64,000 nucleotides of DNA from Margaritifera margaritifera. Lineage: Eukaryota; Mollusca; Bivalvia; Unionida; Margaritiferidae. The stretch lies in contig JAQPZY010001501.1 of the NCBI GenBank assembly GCA_029931535.1, positions 2,895,001 through 2,959,000 on the forward strand, read 5' to 3'. Position 1 is the stretch's first letter; each line of letters opens with the position of its first letter. This document shows, piece by piece, positions 11,894 to 22,713 of this stretch. The notes under the pieces are model-generated. The model did no database searches, was not told the DNA's origin, and saw only the letters and a list, made by a program, of their open reading frames with translations. A program made the position numbers and the translations under genes.

Positions 11894-12076
11894 ACCCACA
11901 TTTCGTAGAAAAGAAATCAAGTGAAACTTAAATCCCATCATTGGATTGTGTATGAGTGCGTGAGTGCGTCCATACTATAAAACAAAATCAAAACCAAGAG
12001 ACGCTTACTTTCTTCCTTTTTGGTATATTCTCTTTTTAAAAAATCACAATGAACATTTCATTACACATAACTCAGT

Positions 12077-12510
12077 TCATTCTTTTCTTTCACCGTCTGT
12101 CTCTCTTTTGAATTTCTTCACAGGCATCATGGGTTCTTCTTCACTGTCTTCCAGTCGTCTTGCCTTCTTACATTTCTTTACGACGGGAATGGGTTCTTCT
12201 TCTTCTGGTGCTGAGGAGCCCTCTGCCTCTCCCTCTCTTGCTTGTTCTCTTTCTTCTCAGGACACCCTGAAGACCAATGTCTTTTTTCTTGACAATGATA
12301 ACAGGTATCTTTCCCTTTGTCTCTGTTTTCTTTTCCTTGGTTTTGACGTTGTCGACATTCTAGAGCCCAATGTCTTTTCTCTTGGCAGATATAGGAAGTA
12401 TCTTGCCTTTTATCTCGAGAGGAGTCCTTAGTCTTACTGAAAGTGGAATACTTTCGAATGACTCTCTGTAAATCTCTGACCAGAAGGGCGATCGGTCTTG
12501 ACTCTTCCAT
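12077..12510 (-). pseudogene. Zinc-knuckle (CCHC) protein gene, one frameshift
   Basis: On the minus strand, ATG at 12508-12510 opens a Lys/Arg/Gln-rich protein with two knuckle-like motifs. One, CYHCQEKRHWSSGC, is an exact CX2CX4HX4C. The earlier copy, SYICQEKRHWALEC, has lost its first Cys. The open frame stops at 12178, but a shifted frame continues with the repeated motifs EEEPIPVVKK and EEEPMMPVKK and a basic tail to TGA 12077, implying one shift near 12190. CCHC knuckles bind single-stranded nucleic acid and are typical of retroelement Gag and cellular CNBP-like proteins. It is transcribed divergently from the polymerase gene. Confidence 0.65.
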
Positions 12511-12554
12511 CTTCACAGTTTGAAAGTTGAATAACGAGTAGTTACACCGAGGGT

Positions 12555-12634
12555 AGGAAGCTCTCTCTCTCTCTATATATATATAGGGAGAGAGCGTGAG
12601 TAAAACTAAATCAAATGATAAGTTGGACATCAAG
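12555..12634. promoter_or_regulatory. Divergent promoter of zinc-knuckle and polymerase genes
   Basis: A TA alternation (12574-12585) flanked by CT and GA runs lies 64 bp before the minus-strand ATG at 12510 and 50 bp before the plus-strand ATG at 12635. It can read as a TATA box in both directions. A shared core promoter is inferred from position. Confidence 0.5.
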
Positions 12635-15600
12635 ATGCAACGATCACACCATTTCAGTGAGAACACAGAAGAAAGTAAGAGGTCACGACGGCGACTTTCC
12701 GTGCCGCCTCATACACTGCTAGCTGAAGTGGTAGCCCAAGTCCATGCTAGCGATTTCGAAGAGGACATGAGTGAACCAGAAACCAAACCTTCCAAAAGAA
12801 AAAGAGAGTCTAGAATCCCTAAAAAAGAAAGTCATTCCGTAGCTCCCGAAAATTACTATCACATTCGAGAGACACAAAAAGTAACATCCAGAAAATATAG
12901 AACTACGGCTTACACTTACACTGTCCGCTTTAAAGAGTTTAAGTCTAAAGTGCCTCCTGAGAAAGCCGCAGGCTTCATTACCGATTTGTGGGATTCCTTG
13001 TTAAAGACATTGAAACGACAATGTGTAGTCAAAGATAACGATCGGTTGAGACTTTCCATCCATCACGACAGTTTGAAGTCTCCTGTCTGGATCGAGTTCA
13101 GTACCCCGGCAGAATTAGCATGGACAAAATTGAACACGTTCAACAACCCAATGACGAGTTTACCATCACCGATGGAAAAGTCACACTTCACATGACTCAC
13201 CTTTCACCTCCTAGAGGTAGCGGACCACGCAAAGTGTTTTTGGTGGACGACCTTTGCAGTACCAAACGCAGTATCGTCCAAATCGACAACTCCCAAGACC
13301 AGATGTGCTTAGCCCGTGCCATCGTCGTGGGGCGAACGTATGCCAATAAGAACGAGAATGCAAAATGGAAAAGAGAATGGAAAAGCATTCGAAAATCGGA
13401 TAGAGCCAAACAAGGAAAAGAAACAGAACTCCTGTTACAACAAGCAGGCATATCGAAAGAGACCGTGTGTGGCACTTCTGAAATGCAATAACTTCAAGAT
13501 ATCTTGGCTCCTCGATACACGTTGAAAGTACACCCTGTTTTGAAGATCCAATTTCACCGATGGAAAATACATTCACGTGTATCATCATCAAGAACATTTC
13601 GATGTCATCACTAGTATCACAGGATTTCTTGGATACGCTTACTACTGCGTACTGCGAGTAACATGACAAAGGATTTTGTAGTCGAAACAAACACTTTCAT
13701 TGTGGAGAGAGATGTCGGGGCTGTTTAGCTTCCACACCATGCATTCCTGCAGAACACATTCATTGTTCGACGTGTCAACGAACCTTTGTCAGTCCCTCTT
13801 GTTACGAGCAATATCGCAGGACAGAAGTTCACCAGCAGTGCTGGTGACTTATTGAGATAGTACTCCAAGTGTGGACAACTGATTCGAACCAACAACTCAA
13901 AGGAACACGTTTGTACCGGAAAGAAAAGATGTCGTATTTGTGACCAAATCGTGGACTTTGAACACCAATGTTACATTCAAAAATATGACAACAAACTGGA
14001 GAAGAATTAAAGGGTGATCAGCAGCAAATGAAGAACAAGACAGACGTGGATTTCATATTTTTTGTCTTTGAATGTATGCAAGAAACGGGTATTCACATCC
14101 CTAATTTCTGCGCCGCTCATCCGGCTTGTGAGAAGTGCATACAAGAACCTATCTATGTTCACAGTCCCCATTGTAGTAGGATTCCAGGAGGACGTGAAAC
14201 AATCTTTCGTGGCCCCACCACTCTACCCGATTTTGCCCAATGGATCTTAGATCCTTTCGACGACACTTGGAGCGAAGAGAACATTACGGGGACTGTCATC
14301 GGTATGCTACCATCATGGTTCACAATTTCTCGGGATACGATGGACAGTTTCTTCTAAAATATTATTCAGAACAAGGTACTGAATGCACACAAGTCACAAA
14401 GAACGGAACCAAACTCATCTACATGAAAGTGGGACAAGTATAATTCAAAGATTCCAAAAATTATTTGACCATGCCTTTGAGTCGAATGCCTAAAACATTT
14501 GGAATGACAGAAATGGCCAAAGGGTATTTTCTCCGCACTTTTTCAATACCGAAGCCAATCAACACGTAGTGCTCCCGCATTTGCCTGACGTTCACTATTA
14601 CGATCCTGATGGGATGTACACCGAACACCGAGAAGCCTTCCGTGCTTGGTACCACGCTCACGCTTCAGACCCGTTTGACTTTTAAGAAGAAATGCTGAAT
14701 TATTGCCGATCCGATGTGGATATTTTACGCCGTTGCTGTGGAAAGTTTCGACAATTATTTCTGGATAACGGAGAAGTTGATCTTTTGAAGGAAGCATGTA
14801 CCCTAGAAAAAGCGTGCGGATTAGTGAACAGAAAAAAGTTCATGCGCGAGAACCAACTAGCCATCATAGTCCCTAACACTTATCTTTCGGTCAGCCGTCA
14901 ATACGCTGCCAAAGCTTTGCGTTGGTTGCATTACTTGTGTGAAAAGGACGACAAATGGATACAACTGCGAGAAACGGGGGAGAATAGAAAATTGAAAGTC
15001 TTTCGGTGGATGGCTGGGATTTAGAAAACCCTAAGACGGTATGCGAATTTCACGCATGCTTGTTTCACGGATGCCCTACCTGTTTTCCTAAACATAACCT
15101 ATAAAATCCTTGTACGAACACACATACCAACGACGTCTGAAGTTTGAAAGTCAAGGATACCATGTGGTAGAAATGTGGGAGCACGAGTACGATCGACGTT
15201 TCAAAACAGATCCAGAAATTAACGCATTGCCGAAAGTTACGACGTGGTAGACATCGAACCTATGGACCCACGCCACAGTTTGTTTGGAGGACGAACCAAT
15301 GCCACACGCTTGCTGTGCGACGTAGACGAATCTCGAGGAGAAGAAATCAAATACATCGACGTGTGTTCGTTGTATCCTTAGGTGTGCAAATATAAGCAAT
15401 TCCCTACCGGACATCTTGAAATCCTGACAGAACACATCGATGTGGAATACATTCGTCAATACAAAGGATTGATCAAATGCAATGTCTTACCCCCGATCCA
15501 CTTGTACCATCATGTCTTACACCATCATTGCCAAGGAAAACTGATGTTTTCTTTATGCCGTACGTGTGCTGAAACATGTAATCAAGATCACCGATGCCAC

Positions 15601-16723
15601 CACACGAACGGAACGTGGGTCAGCGTCGAATTGTTTCGGGCTCTGGATCGGGGATAACGGTTGTTGAAAGTATACAAAATTTGGCACTTTCCTACCACTC
15701 AACAATACCAAAAGGACGATGCCTCGAATCCAGGCATTTTGTCGAGCTACGTCAACGAAGTTCTCAAACTGAAACAAGAAGCCAGTGGCTATCTCTCTTG
15801 GTGTCAGACGCCAGAAGACCAAGTACAATTCAAGGAACAGTACCGTTCCGTAGAAGGCATTACTATGGAAGACGGAGGAAAGAACGAAGAAAGAAGATCG
15901 TTTGCCAAAGTCATGTTGAATTGTTTGTGGGGGAAAATGGCACAACGTCCGATCTTGCCCAAGACGGAATACTTGGCAAATCCCAGTCGCTACTTTCAAC
16001 TGGTGAACGGCAAAGCAAAACTGATGAAACACGTGGAAATCATCCGTGAAGATTTGATCTTGGTCAATTACGGAGAAGATCCCAAGTTTGTACACGCGGA
16101 CGACTTTAGCAATGTGGTCATTGCAGCCTACGTGACAGCCAATGATCGCTTAAAATTTGTACGATGAGACTTTAGAAGTGTTGGGAGATCGAGTCTTGTA
16201 CTTTGATACCGACAGTTGTATGTACATCCACTCGCCCTGGTTGGCAACACCCCACCATCGAAGGAGATCATTTAGGGCATAGACGGACAAGCACCCACAA
16301 GAGACGATCCTCAGTTTTGCCAACGGTGGCCCTAAACATTACGGTTACCGATACCGAGACCAGCAAGGCCAACTTCACAGCAAATGCAAAGTCAAAGGAT
16401 TGACACTGAATTATCGAGCCAGGTAAGTGGTGAACTTTGAGGTCTTGAAAAATGCTTTACAATCTTGACAAGCTCTAGACTTTCAAGTAAAAACTTAGGA
16501 ACCTCAAAAAATCGTGCGTTTGCCAAACCACCAAATCGTCAGTTGCCCTTTAGAAAAAGTCTATAAAATTGTCTACCAGAAACGAGTGCGTCTTCCAGAC
16601 CACACCACTTTACCGTACGGACAAGCCGATCTTTAGTATAACAAAGGGACAACTTTCAAGACCAACATTTCATTGTGACTACAAACGTTGACCGAGCAAG
16701 ACGAAGAAGAAGTTGAATACTAA
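12635..16723 (+). pseudogene. PolB: Protein-primed family B DNA polymerase (Polinton pPolB), broken
   Basis: About 4.1 kb corresponds to one polymerase of roughly 1,350 residues broken by many shifts and stops. In order: a charged N-terminal region; a Cys/His cluster with CRICDQIVDFEHQCY (about 13935-13980); Exo I FFVFE (about 14058, where the catalytic Asp is Val); Exo II HNFSGYDG (about 14320); Exo III YCRSDVDIL (about 14698); polymerase motif A DVCSLYP (15358-15378); motif B near LNCLWGKM (about 15915); and motif C DTDS (16205-16216). The end is EEVEY and TAA 16721-16723. Clear frame breaks lie near 13115, 13490, 14340, 15010, 15240, 15490, 15655 and 16165. It would replicate the element's DNA from a terminal protein. 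Confidence 0.92.
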
Positions 16724-16727
16724 TTCC

Positions 16728-16880
16728 ACACAGCCAGCGAGTGAGGAGCTCACTGTGAACTTCGAGTTCAATGTGGATGCCACCAGTACACAGGCTGATG
16801 AACTATACACAGCCAACGGGTGAGGGACCTACTGTGAACTTTAAGTTCGATCATGACCTCGAGTGCGATGAGGTGCCTTG
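16728..16880 (+). repeat. 79-bp tandem duplication at the start of the BIR gene
   Basis: ACACAGCC at 16728 and 16807 begin two copies that both encode TQP..E..TVNF.F-like peptides. The copies are in different frames, so a shift lies between them. The annotated start in the second copy may therefore not be the original one. Confidence 0.7.
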
Positions 16881-17472
16881 CGATGAGACGGATGCCGTAC
16901 GCTTTGACATCAGCGATGCAGCTTGTCGCTCCTCTGGGACCATCGACAGCGATGCCGTTCGTACGTCTTACCGCCCCACTAGCGAAAGCGATGCAGCACG
17001 ACGCCCTTTCTTCTTTATTGGTCAAAGTGACGCTAATCGTGTACCTACCTGCGGATGCCATCCATACATGGGCATGGAATACACGTTGCCTGTGGCTTTG
17101 CCTAGCTATTGCGACTTTCAAAGTCGATTCCAGACGTTCAAAGATAAGTGGCCTAAATATCTGCAAGGACCTACTCCCAAAGCTTTAGCCAGAGCTGGAT
17201 TTGTCTACTTGGGAGAAAGAGATAAAGTTCAGTGTTTCAGCTGCAGTGTGACACTTCACGAATGGGATTATAAAGACTCAGCTTACGTGGAACATGCCAG
17301 ATGGTCTCCGCGCTGTCAGTACCTGCTTTTGGTTGGTCCAAAGAAGTACTATGTCGGATACTTTACAAGAGCACATTCATTGTTTGCCTCTGGAGCTGCG
17401 ATAATGCAATTACAGAGAGTTGGTCCAGATACAAGTGAAACGCAAAGAAGAATTGCATCCTTTACGACATAG
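16771..17472 (+). pseudogene. BIR-domain (IAP-like) protein
   Basis: The open frame has an acidic Asp/Ala-rich N-terminal half and then one BIR domain at about residues 110-190. Zinc ligands fit CX2CX16HX6C: CFSC, then H in YVEHARW, then C in SPRC. The RxGFxYxG core is present as RAGFVYLGERDKVQCFSC. BIR proteins bind caspases or other IBM-bearing partners, and viral IAPs block cell death; that role here is inferred. After residue 200 the frame leaves the ancestral one, since the duplicated tail at 17833 reads differently. There is no RING finger in view. BIR genes have been reported in some adintovirus-like elements. Confidence 0.8.
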
Positions 17473-18150
17473 ACGTTTTAACCATTGGTATCTGAATGGT
17501 ATAAAAGTACTGATTAGTTTCAAAGTATTCAAATGGTCAGACATTCACGAAAGACTAGATGACACCTTTAAGAGTTTGGATGGCACCACCTACAATGTGA
17601 CACTGTTACGCAGAATTCAATGGAACGAAGTTCAGGAAAAAGTGACAAACTTTAAAGAATAAAAAAACTTTTAAAGAAGTGTCACCTCAAGACGAAACAC
17701 CTTCACGCCTTCTGAGGTGTTGAAAGGTACTCACTGAATGTCTTCGATATCCTTTACCATCTGATTCGATATGGCAATTGTGTGACTATTTCATCAAGAA
17801 GAAAGACGTGCCTGTGAATGATTAGTTTAGAGGAGCACATTCAGATCTGCCTTTGGAGCTGCAAGAACGCATTTACAGAGAGTTTGTTAAGATACAAGTG
17901 AAACACAAACTCAAAGTCATTTCTCGATGTTTAAACTATTGCTATTTCCTCAGTATAAGAAGACTGATTCTGGGGAGAAACTATCACAGACGCCTTGGGG
18001 TAGACTATCACCAAAGATACAAACCTTGTGAACCTGGATACAAAAGCTGACCATGCCAGGATTGTTATCTTAACTTGTGGAACGAATTCCATGGAAGGAA
18101 GTAAATGATAGTGTTCAGACCTTAAAGCATTACAGGCTACTGATACACGA
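17370..18150 (+). pseudogene. Tandemly duplicated helical module after the BIR gene
   Basis: Two copies of a roughly 300-bp segment are visible. Copy one runs about 17370-17662 and copy two about 17833-18130. Both begin GAGCACATTCA and encode LPLEL..YRE.V.IQVK, and both contain (A/C)GAATTC(A/C)ATGGAA(C/G)GAAGT near their ends. Copy one keeps an open frame ending VTNFKE, while copy two has several stops. The region between them includes LPSDSIWQLCDYFIKKKDVP. The L-P-x-E-L start is reminiscent of F-box or SOCS-like helices, but this is too weak for a call. Confidence 0.45.
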
Positions 18151-18261
18151 ACTGTTTCCATTGAATTTTGTGGTTGTGTGTTAGTGACTACTCTTCATGG
18201 ATTTCATTTCCCTGGAAATTCGTAGTGGATTATTTTTAATGAACAGTATTGTTTTGGACTA

Positions 18262-18582
18262 TTGATGAACGGTACATGCAAGAAAGACATGACTATTCAC
18301 ACTTTATCGGTGCACAAAAGACAAATTGTGCTCAAAGTGTTGAAAATCGTGATGAAAACAAGTTGTGTACCTTCGTGTGAAGAAGACATTTGTCAAACTT
18401 TATCTACATCTGATACTTTCCAAGAAGTGTGTATCGCAAGTTGGTTACACCAACAACTTAACGAATGAAAAGATGTACGTGACTAGAAAAGTTTTGGTTT
18501 CGATGCTTGGCAACAAGAAGTGGCACACTATGCCAAGGACCTTGCGTGTAACTAATCATCCAAGACAAAAAAGAACAAGTGA
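18262..18582 (+). pseudogene. Small Polinton gene of unknown function, two stops
   Basis: From ATG 18262 one frame runs through TGA 18466 and TAG 18484 into KSFGFDAWQQEVAHYAKDL and ends at TAA near 18552. Aromatic and helical content in the last part looks coding. No family is recognised. It could be a distal part of the region that follows the BIR gene. Confidence 0.35.
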
Positions 18583-18751
18583 ACTTAGAACCAAAGTCAA
18601 AAGTGACATTTTATTTTTGCTTGGTTTTTTTTGTGCGTTTTAATTCATGACATGTAAATATGTTTTGTTGTTTAAAACATTAAATGTGTATGAAATGTAT
18701 AAAATGTCTTGTGTCTTTCATGTTCCTCTCAAAATTCTCCATACCTCAGTC

Positions 18752-19405
18752 ATGGCTGCATCCTCCTCTTCTGTTGTCAAAGTGATTGACGAAAAGTTAG
18801 ATCGTCAAAGTTGGGAAGCTTTGTATCTACGCCATCCTTTTAACATGTTGATTGCTGGACAGAGTGGTTCAGGCAAAACCGAATTTTTCAAACGTTTGAT
18901 CGAACACAAATCTCATTTGTTTGATCGTCCTCTTCAAAGTATCGTGTGGTGTTACAAAGAGTGGCAGTCATCTTACACCTTACTTCAAGAAAATCAAGGA
19001 GAACCTATTTCGTTTGTCGAAGGCATTCCTCGCGAAGACGATGGGATCGTGTCTGACTTGAGTCAAACACATCTGGTCATCTTCGATGACATGTTAGGAG
19101 AAGACGAAAAAGAAATTGAACTTCGGTTTACACGAAAAGGACATCATCGTAATGCCATTACTCAAAATTTATTTCAACAAAGTAAAGCCCATCGCACCAT
19201 CAGTCTCAATGCTCATTACGTGGTGATGGTTAAAAGCCCCAGAGACAAATCTCAAGTGCAAGTGTTAGCCAAACAGTTAGGTACTCCTTGGCTGAATTAT
19301 GCGTACGACGATGCCACTCAAACACATCATGCGTATTTACTCATCGATTTAAAACCCACCACTCCCGATTATTTGAGATTTCCTACTCAATTGTTTCACC
19401 ATTAG
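18752..19405 (+). CDS. FtsK/HerA-type genome-packaging ATPase (A32-like), intact
   Basis: ATG at 18752 (MAASSSS) is preferred over the in-frame ATG at 18647 because the earlier residues are AT-driven and unlike the family. The 217-residue protein has Walker A GQSGSGKT near residue 42, Walker B HLVIFDDM near residue 110, and a C-terminal part with HYVVMVKSPRDKSQVQVLA typical of Polinton and adintovirus ATPases. This enzyme would pump DNA into the capsid. It is one of the few fully open genes here, upstream of the core and integrase genes. Confidence 0.9.
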   Translation: MAASSSSVVKVIDEKLDRQSWEALYLRHPFNMLIAGQSGSGKTEFFKRLIEHKSHLFDRPLQSIVWCYKEWQSSYTLLQENQGEPISFVEGIPREDDGIVSDLSQTHLVIFDDMLGEDEKEIELRFTRKGHHRNAITQNLFQQSKAHRTISLNAHYVVMVKSPRDKSQVQVLAKQLGTPWLNYAYDDATQTHHAYLLIDLKPTTPDYLRFPTQLFHH

Positions 19406-19515
19406 TGTCAAGAAGGAAGTCCTATCATTTAAAAGTCCCCTTCGTCAACTCTCTGAAAGAAAAAAAACCCCATAAAAACCTCCACCACGTCATTTCTTTC
19501 CCCACCGCCTTCAAG

Positions 19516-20390
19516 ATGACTTCCTTTAAATCTCATCCTCCTGCCAAATTGATTCGTGCCCTTTATGGCGTCAGTCGCGAAAAAAGGCGCAAGTCCGTGG
19601 CCATTTGTTATAAACTAGTCTCAAAGAAGTTTTACGATGGGTTACTTTGACAGCACGTCAATTACGTCAAGGCATCGTTCGCATCCCTTATCAAACCCAA
19701 CGGTTTTTTTGTGAAAAACTGGTAGATCCCAGAATCGATCCACACACTAAAAACAAATTATTTTGAGACCTGGTGGTAGTGGTTCTTTAGGAGGTGTCAT
19801 GATTCGTTCTCTTGAAATGGGATCCTAATGTCCAAGCCAAAACCAAGAAGAAGAAAAAACCCAAATCCCCTCAAAGACGGCCACAACAACACACCACCAC
19901 ACACAAGAAAAAGAAAAGCCCTAAGAATAAAAGCCTAAGAAGAAGAAAAGCCCTTCCAACAGTAACATCTCCTGCTGCCAGAAAGAGAGGTACTGCTGCT
20001 GGGACGCGCACATACTCCCGAAAGCCACGAGAGGCAGTGACGGTGTCTCCTTCTCCTACCACTTTTTCTTCGCCCTTCGGGATGATGCCGGTCAAACCTG
20101 ATTTAAGACCCGTGTTTCCTACTTTGATGCTAAAATGGAAACCCATTTCGAAAGTCACTTCTCCGGGGGCCACTACTTCGGCTGCTCTGGCCACTGCGGC
20201 TGCCGCAAAAAAAGTGGCCTCACCAAAAAGCAAAGTCCAAGAGAGAACAGGCGTGTTACAAAGTTTACTGGTTTTATCCAAACAAGAACTGACACGATTA
20301 GGTCCACTGAAAACACCTTAAAGTCGAGTGATGCCTGTCATGAAGTTGGTACGCCGTGCTGACCATCAGTGGAGACGTGTTCCAGTATAA
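19516..20390 (+). pseudogene. Basic core-like protein, broken
   Basis: ATG 19516 opens MTSFKSHPPAKLIRALYGV. After a shift near 19640 it continues LTARQLRQGIVRIPYQTQRF, then GGVMIRSLE, then a shift near 19810 into a very Lys/Arg/Pro/Ser-rich stretch (about 19815-20060) and an Ala/Lys-rich part. After a stop at 20319 the same frame goes on to VMKLVRRADHQWRRVPV and TAA 20388. The composition fits a DNA-condensing virion core protein, as in adenovirus VII or mu, but that is inference. It may be more than one gene. Confidence 0.5.
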
Positions 20391-20569
20391 AAAAGAAATG
20401 TGGCCTCCGAATGACCTCAGTTCTATTTTAGATCCTGACACCAAAGGTGGCCCCAAAAAGTGCACACAACCCTAGTCGTTCCTAGAAAGGCAAAACCAAA
20501 CAAGGACTTTCACCTCGTCTCGCCAAACATTGGGATGTGTTGTCCGTCCTGACTTAATTCAATCCTCCC

Positions 20570-20863
20570 ATGCAAAAACAACTCATTCAAACAGCCCCGA
20601 AAGAAATAATCGAAATCGTGTGTGAATGCTGTTTGAATGTGTTGAAAGGAACGGTACCTTTGTCCAAGATACAGAAACAAAAATTAGTAAAACATCGGAA
20701 CGTTCTTCGCCAAATGGTCAAAAAGAAAATACCTCTCAGCCAAAAGAAAAAAATGTTTGTGCAACGAGGAGGATTTCTATCCATGCTGATTGGACCGTTG
20801 TTAAAAATAGCGGCCCCTTTGTTAGGAACGATTGCGGGACCTCTATTAGGAGGAGTCATGTGA
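20570..20863 (+). CDS. Conserved small Polinton protein with hydrophobic glycine-rich tail
   Basis: The 97-residue frame has ECCLNVLKGTVPL, then KHRNVLRQMVKKKIPLSQKK, then the motif VQRGGFLSMLIGPLLK and a hydrophobic Gly/Leu/Ala tail ending GGVM. This pattern recurs in Polinton-like elements. In-frame coding-like sequence precedes the ATG (LAKHWDVLSVL then TAA at about 20555), so the original start may be further up and this frame may be truncated. A membrane-active or capsid-linked role is only inferred. Confidence 0.65.
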   Translation: MQKQLIQTAPKEIIEIVCECCLNVLKGTVPLSKIQKQKLVKHRNVLRQMVKKKIPLSQKKKMFVQRGGFLSMLIGPLLKIAAPLLGTIAGPLLGGVM

Positions 20864-20939
20864 TAAAGACGAGAAGAAAAAAGAAGATAAAAATGATACC
20901 CTTCTCTACAAAGACAATACACTTGTACCTTTGGATCTT

Positions 20940-21593
20940 ATGGAAGGACAAAAACTGACTTTAGATGCTTACAAACGATGGATGGAAGTCTATCGTTGGT
21001 ACGAACAACGGATACTTCATTTACCTCCAAATCCAAATCTCAGCGAGATGTCACAGTTATAACAAGAATTACAATCGTTTATGGATCGAAGTGATTTGTC
21101 AGAAGCAGAAAAATGGCACGGTCAACTATTCCAACGTCTTCAACTCTTTCGCCAGAAAACTTTAGACGAAACCGCCAAACTCACTCTGAGATATTTCAAG
21201 GCCATGATGAAAAGCGAACCTAAAACCACCAAAACAGCAGACACGGCCACTGGGATGACAGAAGAAGATGACCCACGAGAAGTGTTTCAAACTCCGTCTG
21301 CTCCCATCCCTAGTAAGATTGCAGCTTCCTGGTTGACACCCTCTCCTACGCCTCAACGAGAAGAAATGAAAGCTTAAGTTAAAAATATGATGTCAACCCC
21401 TTCTTCAGCAGAAGAAAAAGAGAAAGAAGGGAAGACAGAAGTGAAGACAGAAGTGAAAAAAGACAGCAAGAAAAAAGTCATCCCTTCACAACCGACTCCC
21501 GTGGCTCGTCGGACGCGTCAAGCAGCTTTGTCCAAACTTCCCCTGCCCCGAGACTCCACAAACTGTAGTATCGAACAGTGGGTGACTTATTGA
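20940..21593 (+). pseudogene. Coiled-coil or helical Polinton protein, two stops
   Basis: From ATG 20940 one frame encodes a helical protein (LDAYKRWMEVYRWYEQR; DLSEAEKWHGQLFQRLQLF), interrupted by TAA near 21060. It continues to TAA 21375 and in the same frame into an acidic, Lys-rich tail ending PVARRTRQAALSKLPLP and a stop at 21591. Upstream, the frame remains coding-like back to about 20862. The tail could instead be a separate small gene from ATG 21387. A structural role is inferred from its place between core-like proteins and the integrase. Confidence 0.5.
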
Positions 21594-21606
21594 GCAGTAA
21601 AAAAAC

Positions 21607-22708
21607 ATGGAGACACTGTTAGCCAGCATTTACTACAATCCTGCACATGCTGCTGGTTACGGAGGAGTTCAAAAATTTTCGGGCAGTTAAAAGCAAATTG
21701 AAAAGTGTACGTTTGCCAGAAGTACGACGATGGTTACAAGAACAATCGACCTACACGTTACAGAAACCCATTCGACGAAAATTTTCCAGAAGTCAAACCA
21801 AAGTGGCTGGCATCAATCATCAATGGCAAGCCGATTTAGCTCATGTCTCTCATTTGGCAGCGTACAATCGTAGTTGCAAATATTTGTGTGTCATTGACGT
21901 TTTTTCCAAATTTGCTTGGGTCGTTCCCTTGACTTCTAAAAGCAGTGCTGAGTTAGTGCGCTCTTTAAAACTGGTGTTGAAACAAAGTGGTGGTCACCCT
22001 TTACGATGGCAAACCGACAAAGGCACCGATTATTTGAACCAAACTTTTCAAAAAGAATTAAAACAACGCCACATTTATTTTTTTACCACTGAAAATCCTG
22101 AAACCGTAGCCAGTGTCGTGGAACGTTTTCAAAGAACTTTGAAAGAACGTATGTGAAAATATTGTACACATCAACACACTCTCAAGTACATCGACGTGTT
22201 ACCACGTCTGGTCAAAGCTTACAATCAATCGTATCATCGTAGCATCGGATGTGCCTCCGAAGATGTCACCCCTGAAAACGAAGTGAGGGTGTTTGATGGA
22301 TTGTTTGGTACAACTAAGATTGGACCCAAGAAAGCCCTGGTGCTCAAGACGGGAGATTGGGTTCGCATTGGAAAAACCAAATGCACTTTTGACAAAGGTT
22401 ATTTACCTAACTGGACTACCGAAATGTTTCGTGTCACTGGACAAGTGCGTGGACATGATCCTCTCGACTATAAATTGGAAGACATGCACGGAGAAGTGTT
22501 AAAAGGAACTTTTTACTTGCCTGAGTTACAACGAATGACCAAAGAAGAAGACGACTTGTACGATATCGAACGCATTCTCGAACGTAGTACACGTAAAGTG
22601 TGTAAACATCGAGTGGAAAAAGTGAAAGTGCGTTGGAAAGGATATCCTCCTAGTTTTGATTCTTGGATTGCCGCTTTCCAAGTCGTCGACTATAAAAAGA
22701 AGAAGTAA
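21607..22708 (+). pseudogene. INT: Retroviral-type (rve) integrase with chromodomain, two breaks
   Basis: ATG 21607 starts METLLASIYYNPAHAAGYGG. A +1 shift near 21680 leads into the main frame. The catalytic core has WQADLAHV (first Asp), WQTDKGTDY (second Asp) and VASVVERFQRTLK (Glu, about 35 residues on), so all three acidic residues remain. A TGA at 22154-22156 replaces what is usually Trp after ERM. The C-terminal part ends with a chromodomain, YDIERILE and VKVRWKGYP...SWI, which would direct the element to chromatin. Polintons use this enzyme to insert and produce 6-bp duplications, as seen here. Confidence 0.92.
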
Positions 22709-22713
22709 CCAAC

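Noticed and set aside
13197..13690. Minus-strand ORFs within the polymerase region
   Set aside because: They are shadows of the plus-strand polymerase, whose motifs are recognisable. The same holds for minus ORFs over the capsid, core and right-end genes.
15350..15400. Programmed frameshifting or readthrough in the polymerase
   Set aside because: Breaks are too many and lack slippery-site or consistent context, so decay or sequencing error explains them better.
21607..22708. Endogenous retrovirus
   Set aside because: The integrase is the only retroviral-type gene. No reverse transcriptase, LTRs or gag lie around it, and the neighbours are Polinton structural genes.
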